Source: Collinsella sp. (GTDB lineage Bacteria; Actinomycetota; Coriobacteriia; Coriobacteriales; Coriobacteriaceae). Taken from it: a DNA stretch of 64,000 nucleotides. Under the pieces are notes generated by a model that made no database searches, was not told the origin of the DNA, and saw only the letters and a program-made list of their open reading frames with translations. The position numbers were made by a program, and so were the translations under genes. Positions 8,036 through 16,538 of the stretch are shown one piece after another (position 1 is the first letter of the stretch; each line of letters starts with the position of its first letter). Where the stretch lies: assembly GCA_019419525.1 (NCBI GenBank), contig DXZU01000033.1:15800-79799 (forward strand), read 5' to 3'.

Positions 8036-9115
8036 ATGGCAGATTCCAAACAGGCTCCGCTCGACGCCGAGGCAGCCGCAAAGGCGGCGTTTGCCTCGGT
8101 CCAGAATCAGCCGTTCCCAAACGACATCTTTACGGCTCCCGAGCTTCGTTGGGCTGTAATTGGGTGTGGCGTTATCGCCAACCAGATGGCTCAGTCTCTC
8201 GCCCTTGCCGGCCGAAAGCTCGCGGGCGTTGCCAACCGCACGCTGTCCAAGGCTCAGGCTTTTGCTGAGCAATATGGCATCGAGAAGGTCTATGAAACGG
8301 TCGAGGACCTCTACGCCGATCCGAACATTGACGCAGTCTATATCACCACGCCGCACAACACTCACATCACCTACCTGCGATCCGCTCTGGCAGCCGGCAA
8401 GCACGTGCTCTGTGAGAAGGCTATTACCCTCAACTCCGCCGAGCTCGACGAGGCCCGCGCCATTGCCGGTGATCACAACGTCGTCCTTATGGACGCCACC
8501 ACGGTGCTTCACATGCCCTTATATCAAGAGCTGCGTCGCCGCATGGATGACGGTGAGTTCGGCCGCATGAATCTCGCCCAACTCAACTTTGGCAGCTATA
8601 AGGAGTACGGCGACCTGACCAACCGCTTCTACAACCGCAACCTTGCTGGCGGTGCCATGCTCGATATTGGCGTGTATGCCCTGTCTGTCATGCGCCTCTT
8701 TATGGCGAGCCAGCCCGCTGAGGTTGTATCGCTGGGCAATACCTGTGAGACCGGCGTTGACGTTGCGGGCGGCATCGTATGCCGTAATTCCGAACAGCAG
8801 CTGGGCGTGGTGAGCCTCACGCTCCACTCCAAGCAGCCCAAGCGCTCGGTCATCAGCTTCGATAAGTGCTACATCGAGGTCAACGATTATCCGCGTGCCG
8901 ATCACGCGACCATCGTGTGGACTGCGGACGGCCACCGCGAGGAGGTCCACGCCGGCACCGAGGCTTACGCCCTGTGCTATGAGACGGCCGACCTGGAGAA
9001 GGCCGTTGCCGGCGACGACTCCAAGCGCGAGCTGCTGGATTATGCTTCTGATGTTATGGAGCTTATGACCAAGCTCCGCGCCGACTGGGGAGTTGTGTAC
9101 CCCGAGGAGGAGTAA
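8036..9115 (+). CDS. Gfo/Idh/MocA family NAD(P)-dependent oxidoreductase
   Basis: 359 residues. The Rossmann start WAVIGCGVIANQMAQSLA lies near residues 39-56, after an unusually long N-terminal arm of about 35 residues. The family EKP motif is present as CEKA (near residue 127), so the proline is replaced by alanine. The C-terminal half (LAGGAMLDIGVYALSVMRLF) carries the GGG-DxGxY-type substrate-binding segment (here GGAMLDIGVY). Members oxidise or reduce sugars, inositols or related polyols; the substrate here is unknown. ATG after AGGAGGC. The DeoR regulator begins three bases later, so they form an operon, probably for sugar or polyol catabolism. Confidence 0.88.
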   Translation: MADSKQAPLDAEAAAKAAFASVQNQPFPNDIFTAPELRWAVIGCGVIANQMAQSLALAGRKLAGVANRTLSKAQAFAEQYGIEKVYETVEDLYADPNIDAVYITTPHNTHITYLRSALAAGKHVLCEKAITLNSAELDEARAIAGDHNVVLMDATTVLHMPLYQELRRRMDDGEFGRMNLAQLNFGSYKEYGDLTNRFYNRNLAGGAMLDIGVYALSVMRLFMASQPAEVVSLGNTCETGVDVAGGIVCRNSEQQLGVVSLTLHSKQPKRSVISFDKCYIEVNDYPRADHATIVWTADGHREEVHAGTEAYALCYETADLEKAVAGDDSKRELLDYASDVMELMTKLRADWGVVYPEEE

Positions 9116-9118
9116 GCG

Positions 9119-9865
9119 ATGCTTGCGGAAGATAGGCTCAACGCGATCGTGTCGATGGTGCAGCAGGCCGGCTCGGTTACCGTGCCGGAGCTTGCCGAAG
9201 CCCTGGGCGTGACGGCGTCTACCATTCGGCGCGACCTGCAGACGCTCGACCGAGCACACCGTATCGCCAAGGTGCACGGAGGTGCGACAAGTCTGGAGCG
9301 CGCGCACGTGACGCGCGACCTGACGATCAGCGAGCGCAGCGACCTCCATAACGACGACAAGGAGCGTATCTGCGCCCGTGCGGCGGCGCTTGTGGAGCCC
9401 GAGAGCTTTGTATACATCGACTCGGGCTCGACGACGCTGAGGCTCATCGAGCATCTTCCACACCTTGAAGATGTCACCTATGTGACCGATTCCGTGCTCC
9501 ATGCTCAACGCCTTGCTTTGCGCGGCATGCGTACCGTGGTGCTGGGTGGCGAGCTCAAACCCGAGACCGAGGCGCTCGTTGGCCCCGATGCCTTGGCAAC
9601 CTTAGACCGCTACAACTTCAACTGTGGCTTTTGGGGCTCTAACGGCATTGCCGCCGAGCAGGGCTTCACGGCGCCCGATATCGAGGAGGCGCAAGTAAAG
9701 CGTATCTCGATGCGCCATACGGCCAAGCGCTTCGTAATCTCGGACGCCAGTAAATTTGGCATGGTGGCGCCCGTCAAGTTCGCGGACTTCCGTGACGCAA
9801 CGATTATTACCGCAGGCGATGTCCCTGCCAAGTACCGGGCAATGGACAACGTCATCACGGTCTAA
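9119..9865 (+). CDS. DeoR/GlpR family transcriptional regulator
   Basis: 248 residues. The N-terminal winged helix is clear (VTVPELAEALGVTASTIRRDLQTLDRAHRIAKVHGGA, residues 18-54), followed by the DeoR sensor domain with the SGSTTLRLIEHL phosphosugar-binding loop, VTDSVLHAQRL and the LGGEL strand. Such proteins repress sugar or polyol operons and release DNA on binding a phosphorylated sugar. It is three bases behind the oxidoreductase and likely controls it and itself. Confidence 0.92.
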   Translation: MLAEDRLNAIVSMVQQAGSVTVPELAEALGVTASTIRRDLQTLDRAHRIAKVHGGATSLERAHVTRDLTISERSDLHNDDKERICARAAALVEPESFVYIDSGSTTLRLIEHLPHLEDVTYVTDSVLHAQRLALRGMRTVVLGGELKPETEALVGPDALATLDRYNFNCGFWGSNGIAAEQGFTAPDIEEAQVKRISMRHTAKRFVISDASKFGMVAPVKFADFRDATIITAGDVPAKYRAMDNVITV

Positions 9866-9887
9866 CAGCAAGGGACGGGCTAAGGCC

Positions 9888-9927
9888 AAAACCACCGCGA
9901 AGGGGCAGGAACCTTTGTGGTGGTTTT
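9888..9927. terminator. bidirectional terminator after the DeoR gene
   Basis: AAAACCACC (9888-9896) pairs with GGTGGTTTT (9919-9927), with a run of Ts on both strands. It lies between the convergent DeoR and RluA genes. Confidence 0.75.
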
Positions 9928-9942
9928 GACGTTTGTCCAGAT

Positions 9943-9983
9943 AAAACCTGCCAAAATAAACCTGTCCCTTTTTGGCAGGTTTT
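9943..9983. terminator. second bidirectional terminator, overlapping the RluA stop codon
   Basis: A perfect 14-base stem: AAAACCTGCCAAAA (9943-9956) against TTTTGGCAGGTTTT (9970-9983). The last two bases of the stem are part of the TAA stop (9982-9984, minus strand) of the RluA-type gene, so its termination hairpin begins at the stop codon. Confidence 0.8.
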
Positions 9984-10641
9984 AGGGCTCCCAGGGGCAG
10001 GGGGCTTCGATGTGGATGTGCTCGCCGGTTACGGGATGCGTAAAGGACACGCCGTGGGCGTGGAGCATGAGGCCACAAGGACGCGGCGTCCCGTACAGGT
10101 CGTCGCCCACCAGGGGATGGCGCTCGCTCGCCAGGTGCACGCGAATCTGGTGTTTGCGGCCGGTGAGCAGCTCGACATCGATATACGAGCGCGTGGGCAG
10201 GCCGCGGCGGCTCTTAAGACGCTTGAGCACCTTCACGCGCGTTTGAGACGGCTTGCCGCTGGCGCCGACGCGCATCTTTCGGCTGTCGTGACGGTCGCGG
10301 GCGATGGGCTTGTCGATGAGCTTTTCGTTCCAGTCGATCTTGCCCTCGGCGAGCGCCAGGTAGTGCTTTTCGAACGCGTGGTCGATGATCATCTGGTCAA
10401 AGGCGGGCTGCGTCTGCTTGTCGAGTGAGAACAGCACCACGCCGGTGGTGTCACGGTCCAGGCGATTGAGCGGCTGCATGTCGGTCGCGGCAAAGCCGTC
10501 GCCCATCGCCAGCAGCAGGTCGCTGGCGTAGTCGGTAAGTGTGCGCTCGCCGGTGCCGTCACCGTGGACGATCATGCCGGCGGGCTTGTCGATGGCCATG
10601 AGCCAGGCGTCGCAGTAGAGGACTTGAGGTTCTTCGTTCAC
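9982..10641 (-). CDS. RluA family pseudouridine synthase
   Basis: 219 residues. The active-site motif is NRLDRDTTG (about residues 68-76) with the catalytic Asp in RLDRDT, close to the family HRLDRDTSG; the C-terminal LLTGRKHQIRVHLASERHPLVGDDLYG is also characteristic. It isomerises uridine in rRNA or tRNA; the target cannot be told, and there is no S4 domain. GTG start 15 bases after the stop of the U32 gene, with AAAGG as ribosome site, so the two RNA-modification-type genes form an operon. Confidence 0.92.
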   Translation of the reverse strand: MNEEPQVLYCDAWLMAIDKPAGMIVHGDGTGERTLTDYASDLLLAMGDGFAATDMQPLNRLDRDTTGVVLFSLDKQTQPAFDQMIIDHAFEKHYLALAEGKIDWNEKLIDKPIARDRHDSRKMRVGASGKPSQTRVKVLKRLKSRRGLPTRSYIDVELLTGRKHQIRVHLASERHPLVGDDLYGTPRPCGLMLHAHGVSFTHPVTGEHIHIEAPCPWEP

Positions 10642-10656
10642 GTGTAAGCCTTTCGG

Positions 10657-13152
10657 TTAGCTAATTCCCACAAACATGCAGCCCGAGGTGGCGCCGCGCA
10701 GGCGGGCGGCCGGCTTGCGGCCGGCTTGAGCCGCCTCGACAGCGCGACGGACGCGAGCGACGGCACGGCCAATCTCATCGGCCTCGAGCAAGGTTCCGTC
10801 GACCATAAGACGGCGCACGCCGGCATCGAGCAGCTGCGGAACTTGCGGCGTGAGGTCGATGGGGTAGGCGTCGTACAGGCGTGAGCGGCCGTGGATGTCG
10901 GTACGCACCGGCATGACCTTGGCGTCGATATTCTTGAGCGAGAGCTTGCGGGCACGCAGGCGGCAGTTGGCACAATCGTGGATGCAGCCGTTGGCAACCT
11001 GCAGAATGCAATGCTCGCTTGTCATGACGCGCGGGCGGCCAAAGACGGTGATGCCCAGAGCCGCGGGCGCGGCGGTGCCGAGCGAGATAATCTCGTCGAG
11101 CGTGATCTCGGGCGAGAGCCAAAACGCACCGGCTCCGCGCTCGGCAAGCGCCTCCATGCAGGGCGTGTTGTGCACCGGCAGGCAAGAGCGAATCTCGGCC
11201 GTGGCGCCAACCTGGGCGGCCAGGGCAAGCTCAGAGATGTTGCCAATAGCGACCGTGGCGCCGGCAACAACCCATGGGTCAACGCGGACGTGGTCAACGG
11301 CGCGGCAGACCTCATCGAGCACGGGTACGATGCCCTGCTCAAACGTATCGGCGGGGGAGAGCTTGGCCGCATCGAGCGCGTCGGTGGTCATGTAGATGCG
11401 CGTTGCACCCTCCGCCCGCGCTGCCTCGGCGGCCTCGAGCGAGGTGACGGTGGCGCAGATCTGCGGCTCGTCGCGGTAGTGCTCGGGCGCGGGGCGGGAA
11501 TCACTGGTGACAATCGCCGGCAGCTCGAGCGTTTTCGCGCGCTCCGCGTACGGCGCCGGAATGGCCTCTTCCAGCGCCTTGCAAGCGGCGGCGCGCACCT
11601 TATGTACGGCGGAGAAACCCATGCCACAGCCCTCATCGAGCGCCACCTCAAAGCTCGCAGCCTCAAAGGGAGAGGAACCCATGCGGCCGACGTGCTCAAC
11701 CAGATCGGACGCCTCGACCGCACGGGTCTTGGCGGCTTCGACGGTAAAGCCCGTGGCCGTGGCCGTAAGCGAAGGGTCGTCGCAGCAGGTGAGCGTAACG
11801 GTAAACGGCTCGCCCAGACGCGCCACGACGGACACATCAACAGCTCGGCGGCGCAGCACATCGCGCTTGAGCGCGGCGCCGGCGGCGTCGATGGCACGCT
11901 GACTACGAATCACGCGGACGCGGCAGCCCTCGGGCATGCTGCGGGGTACGCGACATTCGATGACTTCACCGGCTGCGGCATCATCGGCGGCAATGGTGGT
12001 CAGGAACTGGTCAAACTCGTTATCGTGGCGAAGCTCCAGCAGGTCGCCCTTGCCCACGGGCTCAAACAGCTCAATGCGGGCGATGGCGGCGCGGCGACGG
12101 CGGTCGTCGGGCTTGAGGCCGCGCACATCGCGGTTGGCCGGGCGGCTGCCCAGCACCGTGCCCACGATCTGGCCGCGGTTGTTGGAACGCTCATAGCTCA
12201 TCATCTCGTCGCCCGAGGTGCCGTCCTGATAGGCGTGCGTAAAGTCGCGGTTAAAGCAGCGCTTGAGCTGGCGCTGGCGGGCGGCTTTCTCGTCCTTGGC
12301 AACGGTGGTTCCGGCCAGCATGTCATCAATCTGATGACGATACACGTCGACGATGGAATACACGTAATCGGGCGCCTTCATGCGGCCCTCGAGCTTGAGC
12401 GACGCAGCGCCGGCGTCATACAGGCGGCGAACAAGTTGTGAGGTGTTGGTGTCACGTGGGCACAGCGCGCGCTCGCGACCGGCAGGGGAGAGCGAGCGAC
12501 CGTTCTCGTCGATCAGCTCGTAGGGCAAGCGGCAGGGCTGGGCGCACATGCCACGGTTGGCCGATCGTCCCGCCATGGCAAAGCTCGAAAGCAGACACAG
12601 GCCAGAGTAGCAAAAGCAGATGGCGCCATGGCTAAAGACCTCAAGGTCCACATCGGGCGCGGCATCGTGGATGGCGGCAATCTCGTCGATGGAAAGCTCG
12701 CGCGAGAGGGTCACGCGGTCGGCGCCCTGCTCGCGGCACCAAAGGGTTCCGCGGTCGTCGTGGATGTTCGCCTGGGTCGAGATATGCGTCTCGATGCCGG
12801 GCATGGTGCGCTTGACCTCAAAGAACAGGCCCCAGTCCTGGATGATGAAGGCGTCGGCGCCCAGCGTGGAGCAGCGATGGATGAGCTGCAACGCATCGCT
12901 CATCTCGGATTCCTTGATGACGATGTTGACCGTGACGTAGACGCGCGAGCCGGCCAGGTGCGCGGCGCGGCAGGCCTGCTCAAAGGCCTCGTCGGTAAAG
13001 TTGGTGGCCTTGCGGCGTGCGTTGAAGCTGCCCATGCCGCAGTAGATGGCGTCTGCCCCGGCGGCGAGTGCGGCGGCAAAGGGCTCGGGCCCTCCGGCGG
13101 GCGCCAAAAGCTCGGGTCTGCGGTTGGTGGTTCGACTGGCGGTTGCGGTCAT
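10657..13152 (-). CDS. U32 family protein (RlhA/TrhP-like), long form
   Basis: 831 residues. The N-terminal TIM-barrel half starts PELLAPAGGPEPFAAALAAGADAIYCG and contains the U32 signature LEVFSHGAICFCYSGLCLLSS near residue 172 and SLKLEGRMKAPDYVYSIVDVY near residue 253. A middle domain of the DUF3656 type follows, then a second U32-like segment with a Cys cluster (CIHDCANCRLR). Members are annotated as peptidases, but the studied ones hydroxylate 23S rRNA (RlhA) or tRNA (TrhP); the pairing with an RluA enzyme supports an RNA role. A shorter paralogue lies at 60605. Confidence 0.88.
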   Translation of the reverse strand: MTATASRTTNRRPELLAPAGGPEPFAAALAAGADAIYCGMGSFNARRKATNFTDEAFEQACRAAHLAGSRVYVTVNIVIKESEMSDALQLIHRCSTLGADAFIIQDWGLFFEVKRTMPGIETHISTQANIHDDRGTLWCREQGADRVTLSRELSIDEIAAIHDAAPDVDLEVFSHGAICFCYSGLCLLSSFAMAGRSANRGMCAQPCRLPYELIDENGRSLSPAGRERALCPRDTNTSQLVRRLYDAGAASLKLEGRMKAPDYVYSIVDVYRHQIDDMLAGTTVAKDEKAARQRQLKRCFNRDFTHAYQDGTSGDEMMSYERSNNRGQIVGTVLGSRPANRDVRGLKPDDRRRRAAIARIELFEPVGKGDLLELRHDNEFDQFLTTIAADDAAAGEVIECRVPRSMPEGCRVRVIRSQRAIDAAGAALKRDVLRRRAVDVSVVARLGEPFTVTLTCCDDPSLTATATGFTVEAAKTRAVEASDLVEHVGRMGSSPFEAASFEVALDEGCGMGFSAVHKVRAAACKALEEAIPAPYAERAKTLELPAIVTSDSRPAPEHYRDEPQICATVTSLEAAEAARAEGATRIYMTTDALDAAKLSPADTFEQGIVPVLDEVCRAVDHVRVDPWVVAGATVAIGNISELALAAQVGATAEIRSCLPVHNTPCMEALAERGAGAFWLSPEITLDEIISLGTAAPAALGITVFGRPRVMTSEHCILQVANGCIHDCANCRLRARKLSLKNIDAKVMPVRTDIHGRSRLYDAYPIDLTPQVPQLLDAGVRRLMVDGTLLEADEIGRAVARVRRAVEAAQAGRKPAARLRGATSGCMFVGIS

Positions 13153-13450
13153 ATCCTGCCTTTCAAAATGCTCAGATACTCAAAAGTATAGTGGTGCCGT
13201 CGCGGCAGGCGATGCCCGCGTTCCAAGCGGGATAAAGTCTTCAGCAGCTTGGACTGGCTGCTCCACATGAGAACCGTTCAGCGGTCCGGGGAAACCGTTG
13301 GGCGATAAAATATTCTCGCAACGTGATAATAATCTTTCATCGCGCGGAAACCTTGAGTACTATCCCAATCAAGCGCGGTGTTCAGACCGAACTGTGCCTC
13401 CCGGTGTGAACGCCGCGCTCCCGTTCCCTTTTACTTGTAAGGAGATAAAC

Positions 13451-13828
13451 ATGAGCAAGACCGTCGTGTCTTCCGATAATGCACCCGCAGCCATCGGCCC
13501 GTATTCCCCCGGCATCCAGACCGGCAACATGGTGTTCCTGTCCGGCCAGCTGGGCATCGACCCCGCAACCGGCAAGATGCCCGAGGGCGTCGAGGCCCAG
13601 GCTAAGCAGTCCCTTGCTAACGTCGAGGCCCTGCTGACCGCTGCCGGCGCCACCTTTGCCGATGTCGTCAAGACCACAGTCTACCTGGCTGACATTGCCG
13701 ACTTCGCTGCCGTAAACGAGATCTACGCCTCCAAGTTCGAGGCCCCGTTCCCCGCGCGCAGCGCTTTCCAGGTTGCCGCTCTTCCGGCTGGCGGTCTGGT
13801 CGAGATCGAGGTCGTCGCCGCTCTCTAA
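13451..13828 (+). CDS. RidA family enamine/imine deaminase
   Basis: 125 residues. Typical YjgF/YER057c/UK114 sequence: AIGPYSPGIQTGNMVFLSGQLGIDPATG near the start, then VVKTTVYLADIADFAAVNEIYASKF and a C-terminal PARSAFQVAALPAGGLVEIEVVA with the conserved Arg and Glu of the active site. The ATG at 13451 follows AAGGAGATAAAC; an upstream in-frame ATG at 13298 would add 51 unrelated residues. RidA hydrolyses 2-aminoacrylate, the reactive intermediate released by PLP lyases such as the diaminopropionate ammonia-lyase at 36296. Upstream 13153-13450 has no gene; TTGAGTACT near 13353 may belong to its promoter. Confidence 0.93.
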   Translation: MSKTVVSSDNAPAAIGPYSPGIQTGNMVFLSGQLGIDPATGKMPEGVEAQAKQSLANVEALLTAAGATFADVVKTTVYLADIADFAAVNEIYASKFEAPFPARSAFQVAALPAGGLVEIEVVAAL

Positions 13829-13857
13829 GGCGTTGGCCACAACTAAACATGACATGC

Positions 13858-13897
13858 AAAAAGACCCTGCAGCGCGTGCGAGCTGCAGGGTCTTTTG
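13858..13897. terminator. bidirectional terminator between ridA and a regulator
   Basis: AAAAGACCCTGCAG (13859-13872) pairs perfectly with CTGCAGGGTCTTTT (13883-13896), with A and T runs on both sides, serving both convergent genes. Confidence 0.85.
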
Positions 13898-13940
13898 TCA
13901 AGTGACGAATCGCTTGTGGAGCCGCGCTCCATTTTGCTCG

Positions 13941-14597
13941 TTAGCCCTCCTTGCGGACTTTTTGCAGGTAGCGGTACACGCTGGGCTCCGAGATGCCCAG
14001 CGCGGTGGCAGCGCAGGCCACGGCGCCCTTGAGCATGAACACCCCGTTGCCGTTGAGGTGGCGAATGACGTCCACGCGGTCGCTCTGACCAAGCGACGCT
14101 ACATCCAGCCCGCGCGCGCTCAGCAACTCGGCAATGCTGCGGTCGATGAGCTCCTGGGTGGACTCCGAAAGGCTTTCGACCTCGATAGGGGCGGGCTCCG
14201 TGCGCGTCGGCGCTGCGTCGAAGCACGCCATGAGCTGCTGCGCCATGGCGTTGATGGAGCGTACGGTCGAGAGGTCGGTGTTGACGCAGAGCATACCGAC
14301 GATCTCGTCATTTTCGCGGATAAAGAACGTCGCGGACTCCAACGTCTTGCCACCGGCACCGCGCCCCTCGTAGCCCGTAATAAACGGCAGGTCGCGATAC
14401 TTGGGGTCGTGCATGATCTTGAGCGCCAGATCGGTGGCGGGACCGCCGACCTTGCGGCCGCTCACGATGCCGTTGCGAATATCGACGATGGCGTGGTCGG
14501 GATCCGAGAAATCGTGCAGGACGATCTCGCTGTTCTTACCGAGTATCTGCTCCAGGAAATCGACCATCGGCAAAAAGCGACGTACGGTCTCGTTCAC
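13941..14597 (-). CDS. YheO/DauR-like PAS-type transcriptional regulator, copy 1
   Basis: 218 residues from the GTG at 14597, which is six bases after AAAGGAG; a TTG two codons earlier abuts the ribosome site and is unlikely. The N-terminal YheO-type PAS domain (FLEQILGKNSEIVLHDFSDPDHAIVDIRNGIVSGRKVGGPATDLAL, then KTLESATFFIRENDEIVGMLCVNTD) is followed by a C-terminal helix-turn-helix (GAVACAATALGISEPSVYRYLQKVRK). Homologues such as DauR control amino-acid and nitrogen catabolism. It is divergent from the permease gene and is the likely sensor for that half of the purine cluster. A paralogue is at 35365. Confidence 0.88.
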   Translation of the reverse strand: MNETVRRFLPMVDFLEQILGKNSEIVLHDFSDPDHAIVDIRNGIVSGRKVGGPATDLALKIMHDPKYRDLPFITGYEGRGAGGKTLESATFFIRENDEIVGMLCVNTDLSTVRSINAMAQQLMACFDAAPTRTEPAPIEVESLSESTQELIDRSIAELLSARGLDVASLGQSDRVDVIRHLNGNGVFMLKGAVACAATALGISEPSVYRYLQKVRKEG

Positions 14598-14603
14598 GGG
14601 CAA

Positions 14604-14947
14604 CTCCTTTGGGTGAAATCGGAAGGTTCATAACAATTTTTTCTCATGGTAACACGCTACTCTTCATCTCGTATATCCGCAGGTACATTGCGTAATACAG
14701 ACGAACGGTAGGAATTTGGCGGTAAACGGTTGACCAAAAGAAAAGTTAGATGTTATTTTGACCAGACACTTTCCTGACCTGCGGAAATGCATTATCTCAG
14801 CTGAAGAATAGTCTGATAACAAAAAATTATTATTGAGAATGAGAATCATCTTTAATACGATATGCAACGAAGGCACAACCTCAACCCCGCACTGCGTCAC
14901 AATAGAGCGTTAGATGCGAAACAACTATTTCGAGGATTGGTGGTCAA
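14604..14947. promoter_or_regulatory. divergent control region with a Fur-like box
   Basis: This 344-base AT-rich gap separates the YheO-like regulator and the permease. At 14834-14855, TGAGAATGAGAATCATCT has the repeated GAGAAT hexamers and inverted third hexamer of Fur-type iron boxes. Just upstream, AACAAA at 14818 matches one half of the operators found at 36138 and 36189 before ygeX. No gene is visible. Assignment to a particular repressor is tentative. Confidence 0.35.
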
Positions 14948-16342
14948 ATGACCCAGGAGACGGTTACGAACGGCACTGAAGCCCTGTTCACTCGTGAAGG
15001 CATGCCTCCCGTTAAGGAAATGATCCCGTGTGCCCTTCAGCACGTACTGGCTTCGTTTGCCGGTATCATCACCCCGGCTGTCATCATGGCCGGCGTCTAC
15101 GGCTTTAATAGCCAGCAGAGCACCGACATCATTCAGGTTGCGCTCATTCTTTCGGCAATCGACACGGCCCTTCAGGCCTTCGCTCCCTTCCGCCGCATCG
15201 GCGGCGGCCTGCCCATCGTCATGGGCGTCTCGTTCGCGTTCCTGCCGGCCCTGCAGGCCATGGGTGCCTCGGGCTTTAGCTTTGGTGCGCTGCTGGGCGG
15301 CGAGATTGTCGGCGGTGCCGTCGCGGTCCTCTTTGGTCTGGCCTACAGCAAGATTAAGTGGCTGTTCCCGCCCGTCGTGACCGGTACGGTCATCTTCTCC
15401 ATCGGCGTTTCGCTGTATCCCACGGCCGTCAAGTACATGGCCGGCGGCATGGGCACGCCGCTGTGGGGCACCCCGCAGGCCTGGTGCGTCGCTCTTATCA
15501 CCTTCGCAGTGGTCTTTGCGCTCGCCAACTTTGGCAAGGGCACGCTCAAGCTGGGCTCCGTGTTCTTTGGCATGATCGTTGGCATGATCGTCTCCATCCC
15601 CTTCGGCATGATCGACTTCTCCAGCGTCGCCACCGCTCAGGTCTTCGCCCTTCCCAAGCTCATGCCCTACGCGCTCGAGTTTGATCCCGAGGTCTGCATT
15701 ACCCTCGCCGTCGTGTTCCCCATGGTTGCCATCCAGGTTATCGGTGACGTCTCCGCCGCCTGCCTGGGCTCCATCGACCGTATGCCCACCGAGCGCGAGC
15801 TCTCCGGCGCTATCGTGTCCCAGGGCCTCACTTCTATGGTCGGCGGCCTGCTGGGCGGTCTTCCCACCAGCGCCCTTGGCCAGAACGTGGGCATCATCTG
15901 CTCCAACAAGGTCGTCAACAAGTGGGTCTTTGTGATCATCGCGGCCGTCTTTGCCATTGCCGGTCTGTTCCCGCAGCTCTCTGCCGTCCTTTCCGCTATC
16001 CCGCAGCCCGTCATCGGCGGCGCGACCGTCGGCGTCTTTGGCACCATCACCATGAATGGCGTGCGCATGTTCACCCGCGAGGGCCTCACGCAGCGCACTA
16101 CCACCATCGTCGGCACCTCCGTCGTCTTTGGCCTGGGTATCTGGATGGCCAGCGGTTGCCTTGCCGGCGAGGGTATGCCCGCCTGGGTGTCCACCGTCAT
16201 CGGCTCCAATGCCGTAACCCCCACCGCAATCATGGCCATTGTCCTTAATCTGATCCTTCCGCAGACGCCGGTCGTGGCTCAGCACATCGATGCCGCCAAG
16301 GACGCTGCCGTGGATCTGGTCTTGCCCGAGAGCAAGAAGTAA
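14948..16342 (+). CDS. NCS2 (nucleobase:cation symporter-2) family xanthine/uracil-type permease
   Basis: 464 residues, almost entirely membrane-spanning (12-14 segments). The start KEMIPCALQHVLASFAGIITPAVIMAGVYG is typical of the family, and the signature QNVGIICSNK (about residue 314) matches the Q-N-x-G core of the NAT motif, although the usual Thr/Ser further on is Asn. It imports purine bases or uric acid by proton or sodium symport. Its place immediately before ssnA-ygfK and a molybdenum hydroxylase points to xanthine or urate as cargo; this is inference from context. ATG after GAGGA, with a long AT-rich promoter region upstream. Confidence 0.9.
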   Translation: MTQETVTNGTEALFTREGMPPVKEMIPCALQHVLASFAGIITPAVIMAGVYGFNSQQSTDIIQVALILSAIDTALQAFAPFRRIGGGLPIVMGVSFAFLPALQAMGASGFSFGALLGGEIVGGAVAVLFGLAYSKIKWLFPPVVTGTVIFSIGVSLYPTAVKYMAGGMGTPLWGTPQAWCVALITFAVVFALANFGKGTLKLGSVFFGMIVGMIVSIPFGMIDFSSVATAQVFALPKLMPYALEFDPEVCITLAVVFPMVAIQVIGDVSAACLGSIDRMPTERELSGAIVSQGLTSMVGGLLGGLPTSALGQNVGIICSNKVVNKWVFVIIAAVFAIAGLFPQLSAVLSAIPQPVIGGATVGVFGTITMNGVRMFTREGLTQRTTTIVGTSVVFGLGIWMASGCLAGEGMPAWVSTVIGSNAVTPTAIMAIVLNLILPQTPVVAQHIDAAKDAAVDLVLPESKK

Positions 16343-16359
16343 CCAATTCGGTGCTATTC

Positions 16360-16391
16360 GTCGGCGGACGTATCGCCTCGTCCGCCGACGC
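16360..16391. terminator. strong GC hairpin after the permease gene
   Basis: CGTCGGCGGAC (16360-16370) pairs with GTCCGCCGACG (16381-16391). There is no T-run, so it may only slow transcription or protect the upstream mRNA; it would allow differential expression of permease and ssnA. Confidence 0.4.
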
Positions 16392-16538
16392 CATGCGGCG
16401 ATAGGCCGCACTTCAAAGGGCTTGCCCCTTTGGTGAAGCGTTGACGGGAGAGGGCCCGTTTCCGGTGTAGGCCGGCGCTTCGCACTTCCGCTATGTCAGA
16501 GGTGTCAAACCCCGCCTCTGATGTTGAAGGGAGCATTC

